A stretch of 64,000 nucleotides of DNA from Paenibacillus caseinilyticus (GTDB taxonomy: Bacteria; Bacillota; Bacilli; Paenibacillales; NBRC-103111), in assembly GCF_027533645.1 (NCBI RefSeq), contig NZ_JAQAGY010000015.1:62001-126000 (forward strand), given 5' to 3'. The position numbers were made by a program, and so were the translations under genes. Positions 8,448 to 16,059 of this stretch are shown piece after piece (the stretch's first letter is position 1; every line of letters begins with the position of its first letter). The notes beneath the pieces are model-generated. The model had not been told where the DNA came from and ran no database searches. It saw only the letters and a program-made list of their open reading frames with translations.

Positions 8448-9026
8448 GCCGCACAACCTCCTTCCATAGTGAGTATAGAAACATTATAGCACATACGTTC
8501 GGATTGGTCGCAAAAAAACGTGATCCATCCCCCACTTAGCTAACGCTTGAAGTCGGGGTATTCTCGCTTGGGTAGGATAAAAAGGTTCCGTCCCCAAGTG
8601 GACCAGCGAGAAGTCGGTTAGGGGCACGGGCAGCCGGACGATGGCGAGTTCGATCTCGCGGTCGCGGAGCAGCTTGCAGAGCTGCGCGGACTCGTTCTGC
8701 TGGATTTTGTACGTTACCTCGGGATACGTCTCTTTGAACGAGCGGAGCAGCAGCGGCAGCTGAAAGTCCGACAGCGTATTGATGCCGAGGATGAACTTGC
8801 CCCGGGTTCCCCGCCCAATCTCCCCTACCTCTCCCCTCGCCTGCTCCATCAGCTTCGTGATGCGGAGCGCGTGTCCGTAGAGTACCCTGCCGGGTTCGGT
8901 CAAATGCAGCGACCGCCCCCTGCGCTCGAATAAAGCGACGCCGAGCTCGTTCTCGAGCAGCTTCAGCTGCTGGCTGAGGGGCGGCTGCGACATATGCAGC
9001 TTTTTGGCGGCAGCGGTGATCTGTCC

Positions 9027-9476
9027 TTCGTCTTCGGCCTCGTTCCCTTCGGTCTATTCACTTCCTCCGTCGGTTTTCTCGAGAGCACCAAAGTGCTCGA
9101 GCGCTCCGCCATGGCGGCCGGAGGTGTACTGCTCGCGCCGCTGGGCTGCATCGCGCCGCTGGGCGCTTTCTTCTCGACGATGCCGTCCTCCGTAGGCAGC
9201 AGCGTGCTCTTCGTGGCCTATCTGCCCCTGTTCGGCACGGCCCTCCGCTATTTCCAGAAGGAAGCGTACGATGCCAAAACCGTCTACCGTGTCGCCCTCC
9301 CGGTGTTGACCGGAATTGCCGTCATGACCTTGCCGCCGGAGGCCCTGCAGGCGCTGCCTGTCTACATCCGTCCCCTCCTCAGCAACGGTCTTGTAGTCGG
9401 CGTGCTGCTCTCCGTTCTGCTGGAGAATACCGTGAACTGGCAGCGGAGCGGTGCGGAGCGTTCTTCTTCCATTTAG
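9027..9476 (+). pseudogene. NCS2-family nucleobase permease, C-terminal fragment
   Basis: The last 150 or so residues of a nucleobase:cation symporter-2 protein: FTSSVGFLEST at the start, then AYLPLFGTALRYFQKEAYDAKT and LLSNGLVVGVLLSVLLENTVNW. Full NCS2 proteins have about 430-460 residues, so about two thirds is missing. The ATG at 8994 lies in antisense lysR sequence and has no ribosome site of its own. The join to lysR is at about 9025-9045. The fragment is best read as a remnant of a gene once divergent from lysR, from which the middle was deleted. Confidence 0.75.
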
Positions 9477-9560
9477 ATGGGATTCATGGTTAACTATAGG
9501 AAAAACAATCCGACGCCGGCCCCGCGTGCAACGCGCATCCGGCGGTTCGAGAGGTGACCT

Positions 9561-11237
9561 ATGGACCTGATAGACCGTGTTGACCAGCTGGAGCGCCGCG
9601 TGCTGGAGCTCGAGCGGGAAGTCCGGCGGCTGAGCCGGACTCCCGCAGGGACCGGGCTGCCTTCCGGGGCTTCCCGCAGCAATTCGAAGCCCGCCCAGAC
9701 TCCGGCATCCGCCGGTTCCCCGCAGGCACCGGTAGAGCGGAAGCCGGAAGTACGCAAGCCGGTAGACTGGGAGCATCTGATCGCCAAGGTATGGCTGCCC
9801 CGAATCTTCATGTTCGTGCTCCTGATCGGCGTACTGTGGGGCTTCAAGGCAGCTGCTGACGCCGGGCTGCTCAGCCCCGCGCTGCGGTGTATGCTGGGTT
9901 TCGCCGCCGGAGCGGCATGCTTCTATGCCGGGTGGCGCCAGCAGCGGATGGGGCGCGTGCTGCTCTCGCAAGTGCTGCTCGGCGGTGCCCTGAGCATCTT
10001 TATGCTGAGCACGTTCGCCGCCCACTATTTCTATGGCTTCTTCGGTACTGTGCCGGCCTTTGCCCTGAACGTGCTATGGGTGCTCGCGGGTCTTGCTGTT
10101 GCCGCAAGGCTTCGCTCGGAGACGCTGGCCGTGCTCGCGAGTCTCGCCGGCATCCTGGCTCCGTTCCTGGTGCGCAGCAGCGAGCCTTCCCCGCTCTTCC
10201 TGGTATCTTATGATACGCTGCTGTTCACGGCCTTCCTGCTCCTCGCGATGAAGCTGCGGTTCGTGACGCTGTTCTATACGATCTTCGCGCTGCAGCAGCT
10301 CTCGCTCCTGCTCTTCCCTGTCCTGACCGGGACAGGTGCGGAAGCGATGGCTGTCGGCGTGCTGGCGCAGCATTTTATTCTCCTCTGCGCCTTGATCGCG
10401 GGCCAGTCACTGCTTCGGCATCACACCAAGGTGCTCGTGCTAAGTTTCGCGATCATGGCCGTCTGGTTCAAGCTGACGTTCGAGCCCCAGGTGTATGAGG
10501 CGGCGCTGCTCGCCTTCACGGCGCTCTATGCGGCCGTCTCCTGGTTCCTGCGGGCACGGGCGGCCGCCTCCCTGCCCTACGGGCTGATGATCCTGACTTA
10601 CGCGCTGCTCGCCTATCTCGCTGCCGTACTGCCCGGCCGCACGCTGCCTCTGGCGCTTGAGCTGCAGGGAGCAGCCTCCTTCTATCTCGGGGTCACTGTC
10701 CGGAGCCGGCTGCAGCAGGCCAACGCCCTGATCGTGTACATCCTTGGCCTGCTGCTGGCCGCGGGATATCTGGCGCATGGGATGGAGTCCCCCTGGTCCC
10801 TGCAGTCGCTGACCTGGCTGATCACGCTGGTGAGCCTGGCAGCGATCCGCTTCCTGTATACCCGGCATCTTGCGGAGTCCACCCGCAAGGCCGCTGCCGT
10901 GCTCGCTTCGATGATGGCCGGCGTACTGCTCCTTTTCCTTGCGGACTTCACCAGCGCCGCAGCCGGCGGACTCCCGGTCCAAATACAGCATCTGCTCGTC
11001 TCGCTGGTCTGGTCGCTCTATGCGGTCGCGGTTCTCTTCTTCGGCATCCGCCGAAGCCGCAAGAGCGTTCGCCTGGCCGGCCTCTGCCTCTTATTCTTGA
11101 CGCTGATCAAGGTCATCTTCCTCGATCTGCCGAATGTGGCCCTATGGGTCAAGGCGGTGCTATTCATCGGCCTCGGAGCCGCCGGTATCGGAATCTCCCG
11201 CATGTTCTACGGCAGCGGAGCCCAGCGGGAAGAATGA
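9561..11237 (+). CDS. DUF2339 family multi-pass membrane protein
   Basis: A 558-residue protein of unknown function. Residues 1-40 form a coiled coil (LIDRVDQLERRVLELEREVRRL), 41-70 a Pro/Ser-rich linker, then the conserved DUF2339 entry WEHLIAKVWLPRIFMFVLLIGVLWGFKAA and some 14 or more hydrophobic segments to the C-terminus. ATG 9561 follows GAGAGGTGA at a normal distance. The family is common in Bacillaceae and Paenibacillaceae without a settled role. It stands alone on the plus strand, 84 bases after the permease remnant. Confidence 0.88.
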   Translation: MDLIDRVDQLERRVLELEREVRRLSRTPAGTGLPSGASRSNSKPAQTPASAGSPQAPVERKPEVRKPVDWEHLIAKVWLPRIFMFVLLIGVLWGFKAAADAGLLSPALRCMLGFAAGAACFYAGWRQQRMGRVLLSQVLLGGALSIFMLSTFAAHYFYGFFGTVPAFALNVLWVLAGLAVAARLRSETLAVLASLAGILAPFLVRSSEPSPLFLVSYDTLLFTAFLLLAMKLRFVTLFYTIFALQQLSLLLFPVLTGTGAEAMAVGVLAQHFILLCALIAGQSLLRHHTKVLVLSFAIMAVWFKLTFEPQVYEAALLAFTALYAAVSWFLRARAAASLPYGLMILTYALLAYLAAVLPGRTLPLALELQGAASFYLGVTVRSRLQQANALIVYILGLLLAAGYLAHGMESPWSLQSLTWLITLVSLAAIRFLYTRHLAESTRKAAAVLASMMAGVLLLFLADFTSAAAGGLPVQIQHLLVSLVWSLYAVAVLFFGIRRSRKSVRLAGLCLLFLTLIKVIFLDLPNVALWVKAVLFIGLGAAGIGISRMFYGSGAQREE

Positions 11238-11315
11238 GACGTGCTTGCCCGGCAGCCGGATAGACTCGGCCCGATCCCGCACCGGAGCATGATGCAGCCG
11301 GCGTCTTGGAGCCTT

Positions 11316-11363
11316 CGCGCCTTGTTTGAACCTAGACTTTGGTCCAGGTTCAAACAAGGCGCG
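11316..11363. repeat. Long perfect inverted repeat downstream of the DUF2339 gene
   Basis: Arms of 18 bases (11316-11333 and 11346-11363, CGCGCCTTGTTTGAACCT and its complement) around a 12-base centre that can pair further (GAC/GTC). No T run follows on either strand, so it is not a standard terminator. It may still stop or stabilise the mRNA of the gene ending at 11237. Confidence 0.75.
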
Positions 11364-11465
11364 GGTCCAAAGACGGTGTTTGACGTTTGAGGTATACTGG
11401 AAGTGGTTAACAGACAAAAGGACGCCTCGCGTCTAAGCATTCATACCATGAAATGAGGACGAACC

Positions 11466-11873
11466 ATGAGATCGAAATTCATTCTTGTCGTCGGAACAAT
11501 GGTGCTCACGATCACTATCGGCGGCGGCCTGTGGAGCAAGGAGTCCAAAGCGGATTCGCTGAGCTCCGTGCTGGAACTGACGGCCACCAAGAACATACAT
11601 ACGGCAAGCCAAGGCGATTTCCTCCAGGTGCTCGGCGCTTCTTCCGACGGAGAGGTATACGATGCCCTGCTCGAGGGAGAGTCGCTTGCCGGCATCGCCC
11701 AGCGGAACGGCCGGGATGCCCGCCAAGTGGTCCGCCTGCAGGTTGCCCAGCTCGCGGAGCAGCTCGACGCCCGGCTCGCCGGCGGGAGCCTGACTGCAGA
11801 AGATTACCTCGCGCAGAAATCCGAGCTCGAAGAGATTGTCGAGCGCAGCGTCTACGGCAGCGCCCGCACCTGA
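11466..11873 (+). CDS. Small exported protein of unknown function
   Basis: 135 residues with an N-terminal signal peptide or anchor (KFILVVGTMVLTITIGGGL) and a helical mature part rich in Ala, Glu and Leu. The central region (DGEVYDALLEGESLAGIAQRNGRDARQVVRL) and the later LTAEDYLAQKSELEEIVERS resemble the short repeated helical segments of exported Paenibacillus and Bacillus proteins, but I cannot assign a family. ATG 11466 is preceded by GAGGAC. Monocistronic, ended by the hairpin at 11901-11931. Confidence 0.7.
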   Translation: MRSKFILVVGTMVLTITIGGGLWSKESKADSLSSVLELTATKNIHTASQGDFLQVLGASSDGEVYDALLEGESLAGIAQRNGRDARQVVRLQVAQLAEQLDARLAGGSLTAEDYLAQKSELEEIVERSVYGSART

Positions 11874-11900
11874 TCTATTGCCACAGTGAAACCAAGTCTG

Positions 11901-11931
11901 AGAAGCCGCCCCTCTGGCCAGGGCGGCTTCT
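11901..11931. terminator. Bidirectional terminator between convergent genes
   Basis: Stem AGAAGCCGCCC (11901-11911) with GGGCGGCTTCT (11921-11931), 28 bases after the plus-strand stop and 100 bases from the minus-strand stop at 12032. Confidence 0.75.
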
Positions 11932-12031
11932 GTGCGTTCTACCTCATTGCTTCACCCTATTGCTGCGGCATCGCTTATCATCGCTTTATCATCCCTTCAT
12001 CGTCCCGTTCTAGAGAAGCCCCCGCCCGTGA

Positions 12032-13168
12032 TTATGGAATGATCCGGCGCCGGCGGAAGTCATCAAAGATGTCCGTGAACATCGCTTCGGTATCGACATA
12101 CTCATGGAAGCCGAACCGGCGCGCCTTCGAGCCGTCGGCAAAAAAATCGTAATCCCACGAAAACACAAAATCGCCGAAAGCCCACGCCGCCACGTCCTTA
12201 TAAGGCGTGCTCTCCAAACCGTATTTGCCCTTCACCGCCTCCCAGAGCGGCTCTTTGTCAGCCATCGCCTCCACAAGGGCCAGCTGCTGCGGAGGGGCAG
12301 TCTCCATGTCGAAGTATCGGGCAATCTTCGGCCACATATCATTCCAGCGGAACAGGTCGCCGTTGTTGATATTGAACGCCTGGTTGGCGCACCGCTCGTC
12401 TGTGGCCGCCCATACGGTAGCCTTGGCGAGCAGCCCCGCGTCCGTCATCTCCATCAGCTTGTCGTAGGCGCCGGGTTTGCCCGGAAAGCGCAGCGGCAGC
12501 CCGAGCTCCTTGGAGATCGTGGCATAGACAGCGATGAGCAGAGCGAGATTCATCGGATTGCCGGTGGCAAACCCGCCGACCACCGATGGCCGCAGCGCAG
12601 ACCAGGTCCAAGCTTTGCCCTTCTGCCTTTCTTCGAGATATCGCTGCTGCTCGGCATTGAACTCGGGAGGCATCGGAGGGGCATCGCTCTCACGGGCAGG
12701 TGTCTTGAACGGTCCGAGGTGCGCCCCGTAGACTTTGTATCCCTGCATGAGGGAGACGTGCCGGAGTGCAGGGGAGGCAGCTTCCACTGCCTCTACGACA
12801 TGTACGAGCATGGCGAGATTCGGCGGCGAGAGCTCGGCCCAGGTCGGACGGTCTTGGTAAGCGGCGTAGAATATATGCGTGACTTGGTTTAGTCCCCCGA
12901 GCTTCGCCAAGCAGTCGCTGCGGTCCAACAGATCGACGGAGATATACCGTACCCGATCCGTGGATTCGCCTCCGCGTCTCGATAAGCCGATGATCTCCCA
13001 CTCCGGGAGCGAAGCCAGATAATCGATGAGATTGCGCCCGATAACCCCCTGCGCCCCTACGACCAGAGCGACCTTCCGGTCCGTTGACCCTCCACCCCCC
13101 TCCGAATAGCCTCTGTGAGGGTCCGCCTCGTGCCCGTTCTTCTCCGCAGCTTCCCTATTCCATACCAT
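12032..13168 (-). CDS. NAD(P)-dependent short-chain reductase, PRISE-like extended SDR
   Basis: 378 residues. A nucleotide-binding motif GAQGVIGRNL sits at about residue 40, after a hydrophilic extension of about 30 residues. Later blocks (SLMQGYKVYGAHLGPFKTPARESD, LRPSVVGGFATGNPMNLALLIAVYA, NINNGDLFRW) resemble the progesterone 5-beta-reductase/iridoid synthase-like (PRISE) group, often annotated as NAD-dependent epimerases. The start is ATG 13168, fixed by GGAGGG six bases upstream; the longer frame to 13285 runs into the operator and the arsR terminator. It lies downstream of an ArsR-type gene with its own copy of the same operator (13199-13218), so it is probably the regulator's target. 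Substrate unknown. Confidence 0.85.
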   Translation of the reverse strand: MVWNREAAEKNGHEADPHRGYSEGGGGSTDRKVALVVGAQGVIGRNLIDYLASLPEWEIIGLSRRGGESTDRVRYISVDLLDRSDCLAKLGGLNQVTHIFYAAYQDRPTWAELSPPNLAMLVHVVEAVEAASPALRHVSLMQGYKVYGAHLGPFKTPARESDAPPMPPEFNAEQQRYLEERQKGKAWTWSALRPSVVGGFATGNPMNLALLIAVYATISKELGLPLRFPGKPGAYDKLMEMTDAGLLAKATVWAATDERCANQAFNINNGDLFRWNDMWPKIARYFDMETAPPQQLALVEAMADKEPLWEAVKGKYGLESTPYKDVAAWAFGDFVFSWDYDFFADGSKARRFGFHEYVDTEAMFTDIFDDFRRRRIIP

Positions 13169-13198
13169 AATGATCCCTCCACCAATATTGATATTTGT

Positions 13199-13218
13199 AT
13201 ATCTAGAAATACAGATAT
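13199..13218 (-). promoter_or_regulatory. Operator for the ArsR-type regulator, reductase copy
   Basis: Inverted repeat ATATCT-N8-AGATAT, the same arms and spacing as the site at 13578-13597 over the regulator's own promoter. Its last three bases on the minus strand begin a TATACA box, a plausible -10 for the reductase gene about 30 bases downstream. Confidence 0.75.
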
Positions 13219-13226
13219 ATTGTCCC

Positions 13227-13257
13227 AAAAAAACGGCAGCCTTCCGTCTTAGCTGCC
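13227..13257 (-). terminator. Intrinsic terminator at the end of the ArsR-type gene
   Basis: GGCAGC (13235-13240) pairs with GCTGCC (13252-13257), followed on the minus strand by a run of seven T. It overlaps the stop codon of the regulator and separates its transcript from the reductase promoter. Confidence 0.75.
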
Positions 13258-13568
13258 TACATGTCCTTGCCGATAAATTCGGCAAATCTTCGTATGGTAT
13301 TCTCGTTGCGCCGGTAATAGGTCCATTGGCCGAACCGCCTCGATTCGAGCAGCCCGGCTTTGTGAAGTGCCGTCAGATAGCCCGATATGACGGATTGGGA
13401 CAATCCGGCTTTCTCCTGTATGCTCCCCACGCAGACCGCGCGGGTAAAGTCCGAGTCGGGAGGAAGCGTAAGCTGGGGACCGAAGTTCTGGTCGGGCTCC
13501 CTCAGCCACTCCATAATCTGGAGCCGGGTCTCGTTGGATAATGCTTTCATAATCTGTAAAGGGTCCAT
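13257..13568 (-). CDS. ArsR-family transcriptional repressor, probably leaderless
   Basis: 103-residue winged-helix regulator (MKALSNETRLQIMEWL, then GLSQSVISGYLTALHKAGLLESRRFGQWTYYRRNE). A single Cys (AVCVGS) and no CxC metal box, so it is probably not a classical metal sensor. An in-frame GTG at 13574 exists, but ATG 13568 is preferred: it has no ribosome site and lies exactly seven bases after a TATAAT box, so the mRNA would begin at or next to the start codon. Its operator (13578-13597) sits inside the promoter spacer, implying autorepression, and recurs in front of the downstream reductase gene. Confidence 0.85.
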   Translation of the reverse strand: MDPLQIMKALSNETRLQIMEWLREPDQNFGPQLTLPPDSDFTRAVCVGSIQEKAGLSQSVISGYLTALHKAGLLESRRFGQWTYYRRNENTIRRFAEFIGKDM

Positions 13569-13574
13569 ACCCAC

Positions 13575-13602
13575 ATTATATCTATATATATAGATATGTC
13601 AA
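13575..13602 (-). promoter_or_regulatory. Near-consensus promoter with embedded operator
   Basis: On the minus strand TTGACA (13602-13597) and TATAAT (13580-13575) are separated by 16 bases. The palindrome ATATCT-N8-AGATAT (13578-13597) fills that spacer and touches both boxes, so a bound repressor would block polymerase directly. Confidence 0.85.
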
Positions 13603-13627
13603 TAATTAGTTGACGCAGACGTACAGC

Positions 13628-14818
13628 CTACACTTTGTAGGGCTCCGTCTTGAAGGAGCGGATCGCCTGCGTCAGCCTACAGGCCGAATCCGGCGCGGCC
13701 GGCAGCTGGGACTTGGGCCGGATCGAGCGCACGACACCGTTCAGCAGCTCCTCCGGCATCTCTCCGTCCGCAGAGCTGGCGGTGAGCGTGACGACAAGCT
13801 CAAGCCCGGGAACGACGAAGATGCGCTGCCCGCCGGAACCTGCCGCATAGAACGTCTCGTAGGATCTTTTATCTGCCCCAAGGAGCCCCGACGCCAGCGG
13901 CTTCAGCCACCAGAAGTATCCGTACCCGCCCTGTCTTCCGTCTTTATAATGATGAACCACGCGTTTGGAGAGCGACTCGCGGACCCACCCTTTGGGCAGA
14001 AGCGCCTTGCCCTCCCACTCTCCTTCCTTAAGGAAGAGCCATCCCAGCTTGGCCATATCCCGAGCGGTCAAGGCCATCGCCCAAGCTCCGATGCTGCGGC
14101 CTTGAGGGTCGGCATTCCACCGGAAGTTCCCGATGCCGAGCGGACCGAACAACCGGGTACGGGCATATTCGGATAAAGGGGCTCCGACGGCTTCCTGCAG
14201 CACGGCGGACAGCAGGTGCGCATCCCCGTTGCTGTAAGTCGATACCTTGCCGGGACTGCTCGCCGCAGGCCGGGCCAGAATATAGTCGATCCAGTTGTCC
14301 GAATGCATCATCGCAACGGACGAACGATCCTCCGCATTGTCCCATTGGAGTCCGGAGGTCATGGAGAGCAGATGCTTGATCCGGATCTGGGACTTGACCG
14401 GATCTCCCTCCAAGACAGGGAAGAACTCGGCGGCGCGCTGCTCCACGCTCTTCAGCTTGCCGTCCGCCAGCGCCGCACCCGTCAACGCCGAGACGATGCT
14501 CTTCGTCACCGAACGCACGTCCTGCGGGACTTCCGCCTCCGTCCCCCGATCATAGGCCTCCGCCACCAGCCGTCCGCCTCTTATCACCGCGAGGCTGTGC
14601 ACACCGCGTCCGCGGAAAGCTTCGATGGTCCCGGCCAGTACGCCGGAATCCATTCCTTGCGCTTCCGGTTCCACGGCTAACCACCCTGCCGTCGGCCAGG
14701 GGTCCTCCCTATGCCCAGGCACAAATGGGCTGTGCTCAGCTGCGAACACATCCTGATGACTATGCGCCACGGGATGGTCAGGGTCGCTGCCATTGCCTTT
14801 ACCATTGGTTTCTCTCAT
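13628..14818 (-). CDS. Serine hydrolase, beta-lactamase/penicillin-binding-protein-like
   Basis: 396 residues of the class C beta-lactamase fold (Pfam beta-lactamase). Catalytic Ser-x-x-Lys is SVTK in RSVTKSIVSALTGA, the Tyr motif is YSN in KVSTYSNGDAHLLSAVLQ, and the third motif region is AAGSGGQRIFVVPGLELVV. No signal peptide is apparent, so it may be cytoplasmic; related proteins include esterases and D-aminopeptidases, and the substrate is unknown. The first 40 residues are hydrophilic and His-rich, and a later start cannot be excluded. Six 11-base direct repeats lie just upstream (14874-14939), suggesting control by an OmpR-type response regulator. Confidence 0.85.
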   Translation of the reverse strand: MRETNGKGNGSDPDHPVAHSHQDVFAAEHSPFVPGHREDPWPTAGWLAVEPEAQGMDSGVLAGTIEAFRGRGVHSLAVIRGGRLVAEAYDRGTEAEVPQDVRSVTKSIVSALTGAALADGKLKSVEQRAAEFFPVLEGDPVKSQIRIKHLLSMTSGLQWDNAEDRSSVAMMHSDNWIDYILARPAASSPGKVSTYSNGDAHLLSAVLQEAVGAPLSEYARTRLFGPLGIGNFRWNADPQGRSIGAWAMALTARDMAKLGWLFLKEGEWEGKALLPKGWVRESLSKRVVHHYKDGRQGGYGYFWWLKPLASGLLGADKRSYETFYAAGSGGQRIFVVPGLELVVTLTASSADGEMPEELLNGVVRSIRPKSQLPAAPDSACRLTQAIRSFKTEPYKV

Positions 14819-14873
14819 CTCACTCGTATCCTCTCTCTATTCAAAATTCCCAGTATCAGGTAAAATTTATACT

Positions 14874-14939
14874 TTAGTTATGAACTAAATATGAACTTAA
14901 CCTTAATGTAACTTAAAAAGAACCTTAAAATAACCTTAA
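14874..14939 (-). promoter_or_regulatory. Six 11-bp direct repeats, probable response-regulator binding array
   Basis: On the minus strand, units of exactly 11 bases follow one another: TTAAGGTTATT, TTAAGGTTCTT, TTTAAGTTACA, TTAAGGTTAAG, TTCATATTTAG and TTCATAACTAA. An 11-base period puts the units on one face of the helix, typical of OmpR/PhoP-family regulators. A TATAAA box follows about 10 bases downstream and the serine hydrolase gene starts at 14818. Confidence 0.65.
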
Positions 14940-14973
14940 ACCGGGCACACCCCCTAGCCTCCCTACGTAAGAA

Positions 14974-15057
14974 AAACGCCTGTCGGCGTCCTTTAAGATC
15001 TCAGCGTGCTGGTCCATACGGTGGTACACGGCGAGCGAATGGGTATGGGATTCCAGC
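14974..15057 (+). repeat. Interspersed repeat, type 1
   Basis: Holds the GGCGTCCTTTAAGATCTC core, then GCGTGCTGGTCCATACGGTGG and a GAATGGGTATGGGATTCCA block. A second copy at 38222-38311 matches it over about 82 bases with roughly 80% identity by eye. Antisense frames of both copies encode a similar stretch (HTHSL..., RMD, HAEILKD), but neither has a start site of its own. Confidence 0.7.
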
Positions 15058-15076
15058 CTTACCAAGAACAAAAACA

Positions 15077-15098
15077 GGGTGGAGAACAAGCTCCACCC
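15077..15098 (-). terminator. Intrinsic terminator of the adaA-ogt-alkA operon
   Basis: GGGTGGAG (15077-15084) pairs with CTCCACCC (15091-15098); the minus strand continues with TGTTTTTG. It lies about 50 bases past the alkA stop. Confidence 0.75.
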
Positions 15099-15144
15099 CG
15101 ATCTCTTCCGTATGTCCGTTATTCCGCGCCCTGCTTCTTTCATT

Positions 15145-16059
15145 CTAGTACAGGGAACGCCATAGATAGAAGGCCGCATAAGCTTCCCAGCCGGCCCAGC
15201 CCGCGAATAAGTCCGTCAGCTCCGGCAGGGTGGGCTTACGCCCCAGCCCCAGCTTGAAATTGACCGCATTGTGCAGTCCCACATCGCCTACAGGATAAGC
15301 GAGCGGGTCCCGCAGGCAGCGCATCCGGACATACTGCGAGGTCCAGGGGCCCACTCCCCGTATGCGCTGCAGCTCTCGGTCGGCTTCCCCGAAGGAGCCG
15401 AGCGCGAGCAGCCCTTCCTTGGATAATCCATCTTCGCTCATGGCCTTCGCTACCGCCACGATGGCCGAAGCCTTCATCCTCGTGAGCTGCAGCGCCCCGA
15501 GCTCCTCCGGATCGATGCCCGCCAGACGGCCCGGACTGGGGAAATGCCGGTAGGTTGTGCCGTCCCACTCCAAGGCGCCGCCATACGTTTCGGTGAGCCT
15601 CCTCTTCAGCTTATAGGCGAAGGCCAGGTTCACCTGCTGGCCGACGATCGCCCAAGCCAGCGCTTCGAAGAGATCGGGGACGCCGACCAGACGCAGACCA
15701 TGGAATTCCCGCGCCAGCCCGCCCAGCATCGCATGACCGTCCGCCATGCGGTAGAACGGCGAGAGATCCCGGTCCAGATCGAACCAGTCGCGGATATAGG
15801 CGACCGCCTCTTCCTTGCTCTCCTGCCCTTTCCACCGGCCAGCGAGCACACGGATCTCCAGACGGAGGTCGTCCCTGCTCGTCAAGCGCAGCAGAACAGG
15901 CTCTCCAGCGAGCACCAGCAGCCGGTTCACTCCGTTCTCCCTCACCTCGAAGAGCGATTCGTTGTCCGATCGGGACATATAGTCCAGACAGACGGAGAAG
16001 CGAAAGTGATCCAGAAGCTCCAGCTCAAAAACGGAATCGTTCGTGTCCGGCGGCGTCAA
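15145..16059 (-). CDS. alkA: DNA-3-methyladenine glycosylase II, AlkA type
   Basis: 304 residues. Excises alkylated bases from DNA. The helix-hairpin-helix is IRGVGPWTSQYVRMR and the catalytic Asp lies in the following glycine/proline loop (AYPVGDVGLHNAV); the helical core LFEALAWAIVGQQVNLAFAYKLKRR is also typical. The N-terminal 110 residues match the AlkA-N-like domain. It overlaps the end of ogt by 35 bases, so the three repair genes adaA, ogt and alkA form one tightly packed operon. In B. subtilis alkA is transcribed divergently from adaAB, so the arrangement differs here. Confidence 0.92.
   Translation of the reverse strand: MTPPDTNDSVFELELLDHFRFSVCLDYMSRSDNESLFEVRENGVNRLLVLAGEPVLLRLTSRDDLRLEIRVLAGRWKGQESKEEAVAYIRDWFDLDRDLSPFYRMADGHAMLGGLAREFHGLRLVGVPDLFEALAWAIVGQQVNLAFAYKLKRRLTETYGGALEWDGTTYRHFPSPGRLAGIDPEELGALQLTRMKASAIVAVAKAMSEDGLSKEGLLALGSFGEADRELQRIRGVGPWTSQYVRMRCLRDPLAYPVGDVGLHNAVNFKLGLGRKPTLPELTDLFAGWAGWEAYAAFYLWRSLY

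Larger units (their letters stand above)
7227..8576 (-). mobile_element. IS200/IS605-family tnpB-only insertion element
   Basis: A 1,350-bp element defined by the break in lysR. On the minus strand the left flank ends TTTTTAT and the element's right end finishes TCAA, the same tetranucleotide as the right cleavage site of IS608. No terminal inverted repeat or target duplication is seen, as expected for this family. Each end holds an imperfect hairpin in the same orientation sharing CACTTAGCTAACGCTTGAAG (7241-7260 and 8533-8552). It has tnpB but no tnpA, so movement would need TnpA in trans. Confidence 0.85.
6825..9053 (-). pseudogene. LysR-family regulator, interrupted by an IS element and lacking its 5' end
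   Basis: The N-terminal part (8577 to about 9045) has the LysR helix-turn-helix (ITAAAKKLHMSQPPLSQQLKLLENELG). The C-terminal part (6825-7226) has the end of the effector domain. An insertion element at 7227-8576 splits them; removing it rejoins GAA-CCT-TTT-TAT to TTC-ATT-ACC in frame (TEPFY-FITS). Separately, the first dozen or so codons are absent: upstream of the codons for EAEDEGQ the frame meets TAG (9054-9056) and the DNA becomes permease sequence of the opposite strand. ATG 8993 is internal to the helix-turn-helix, so no complete DNA-binding domain can be made. Confidence 0.88.
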
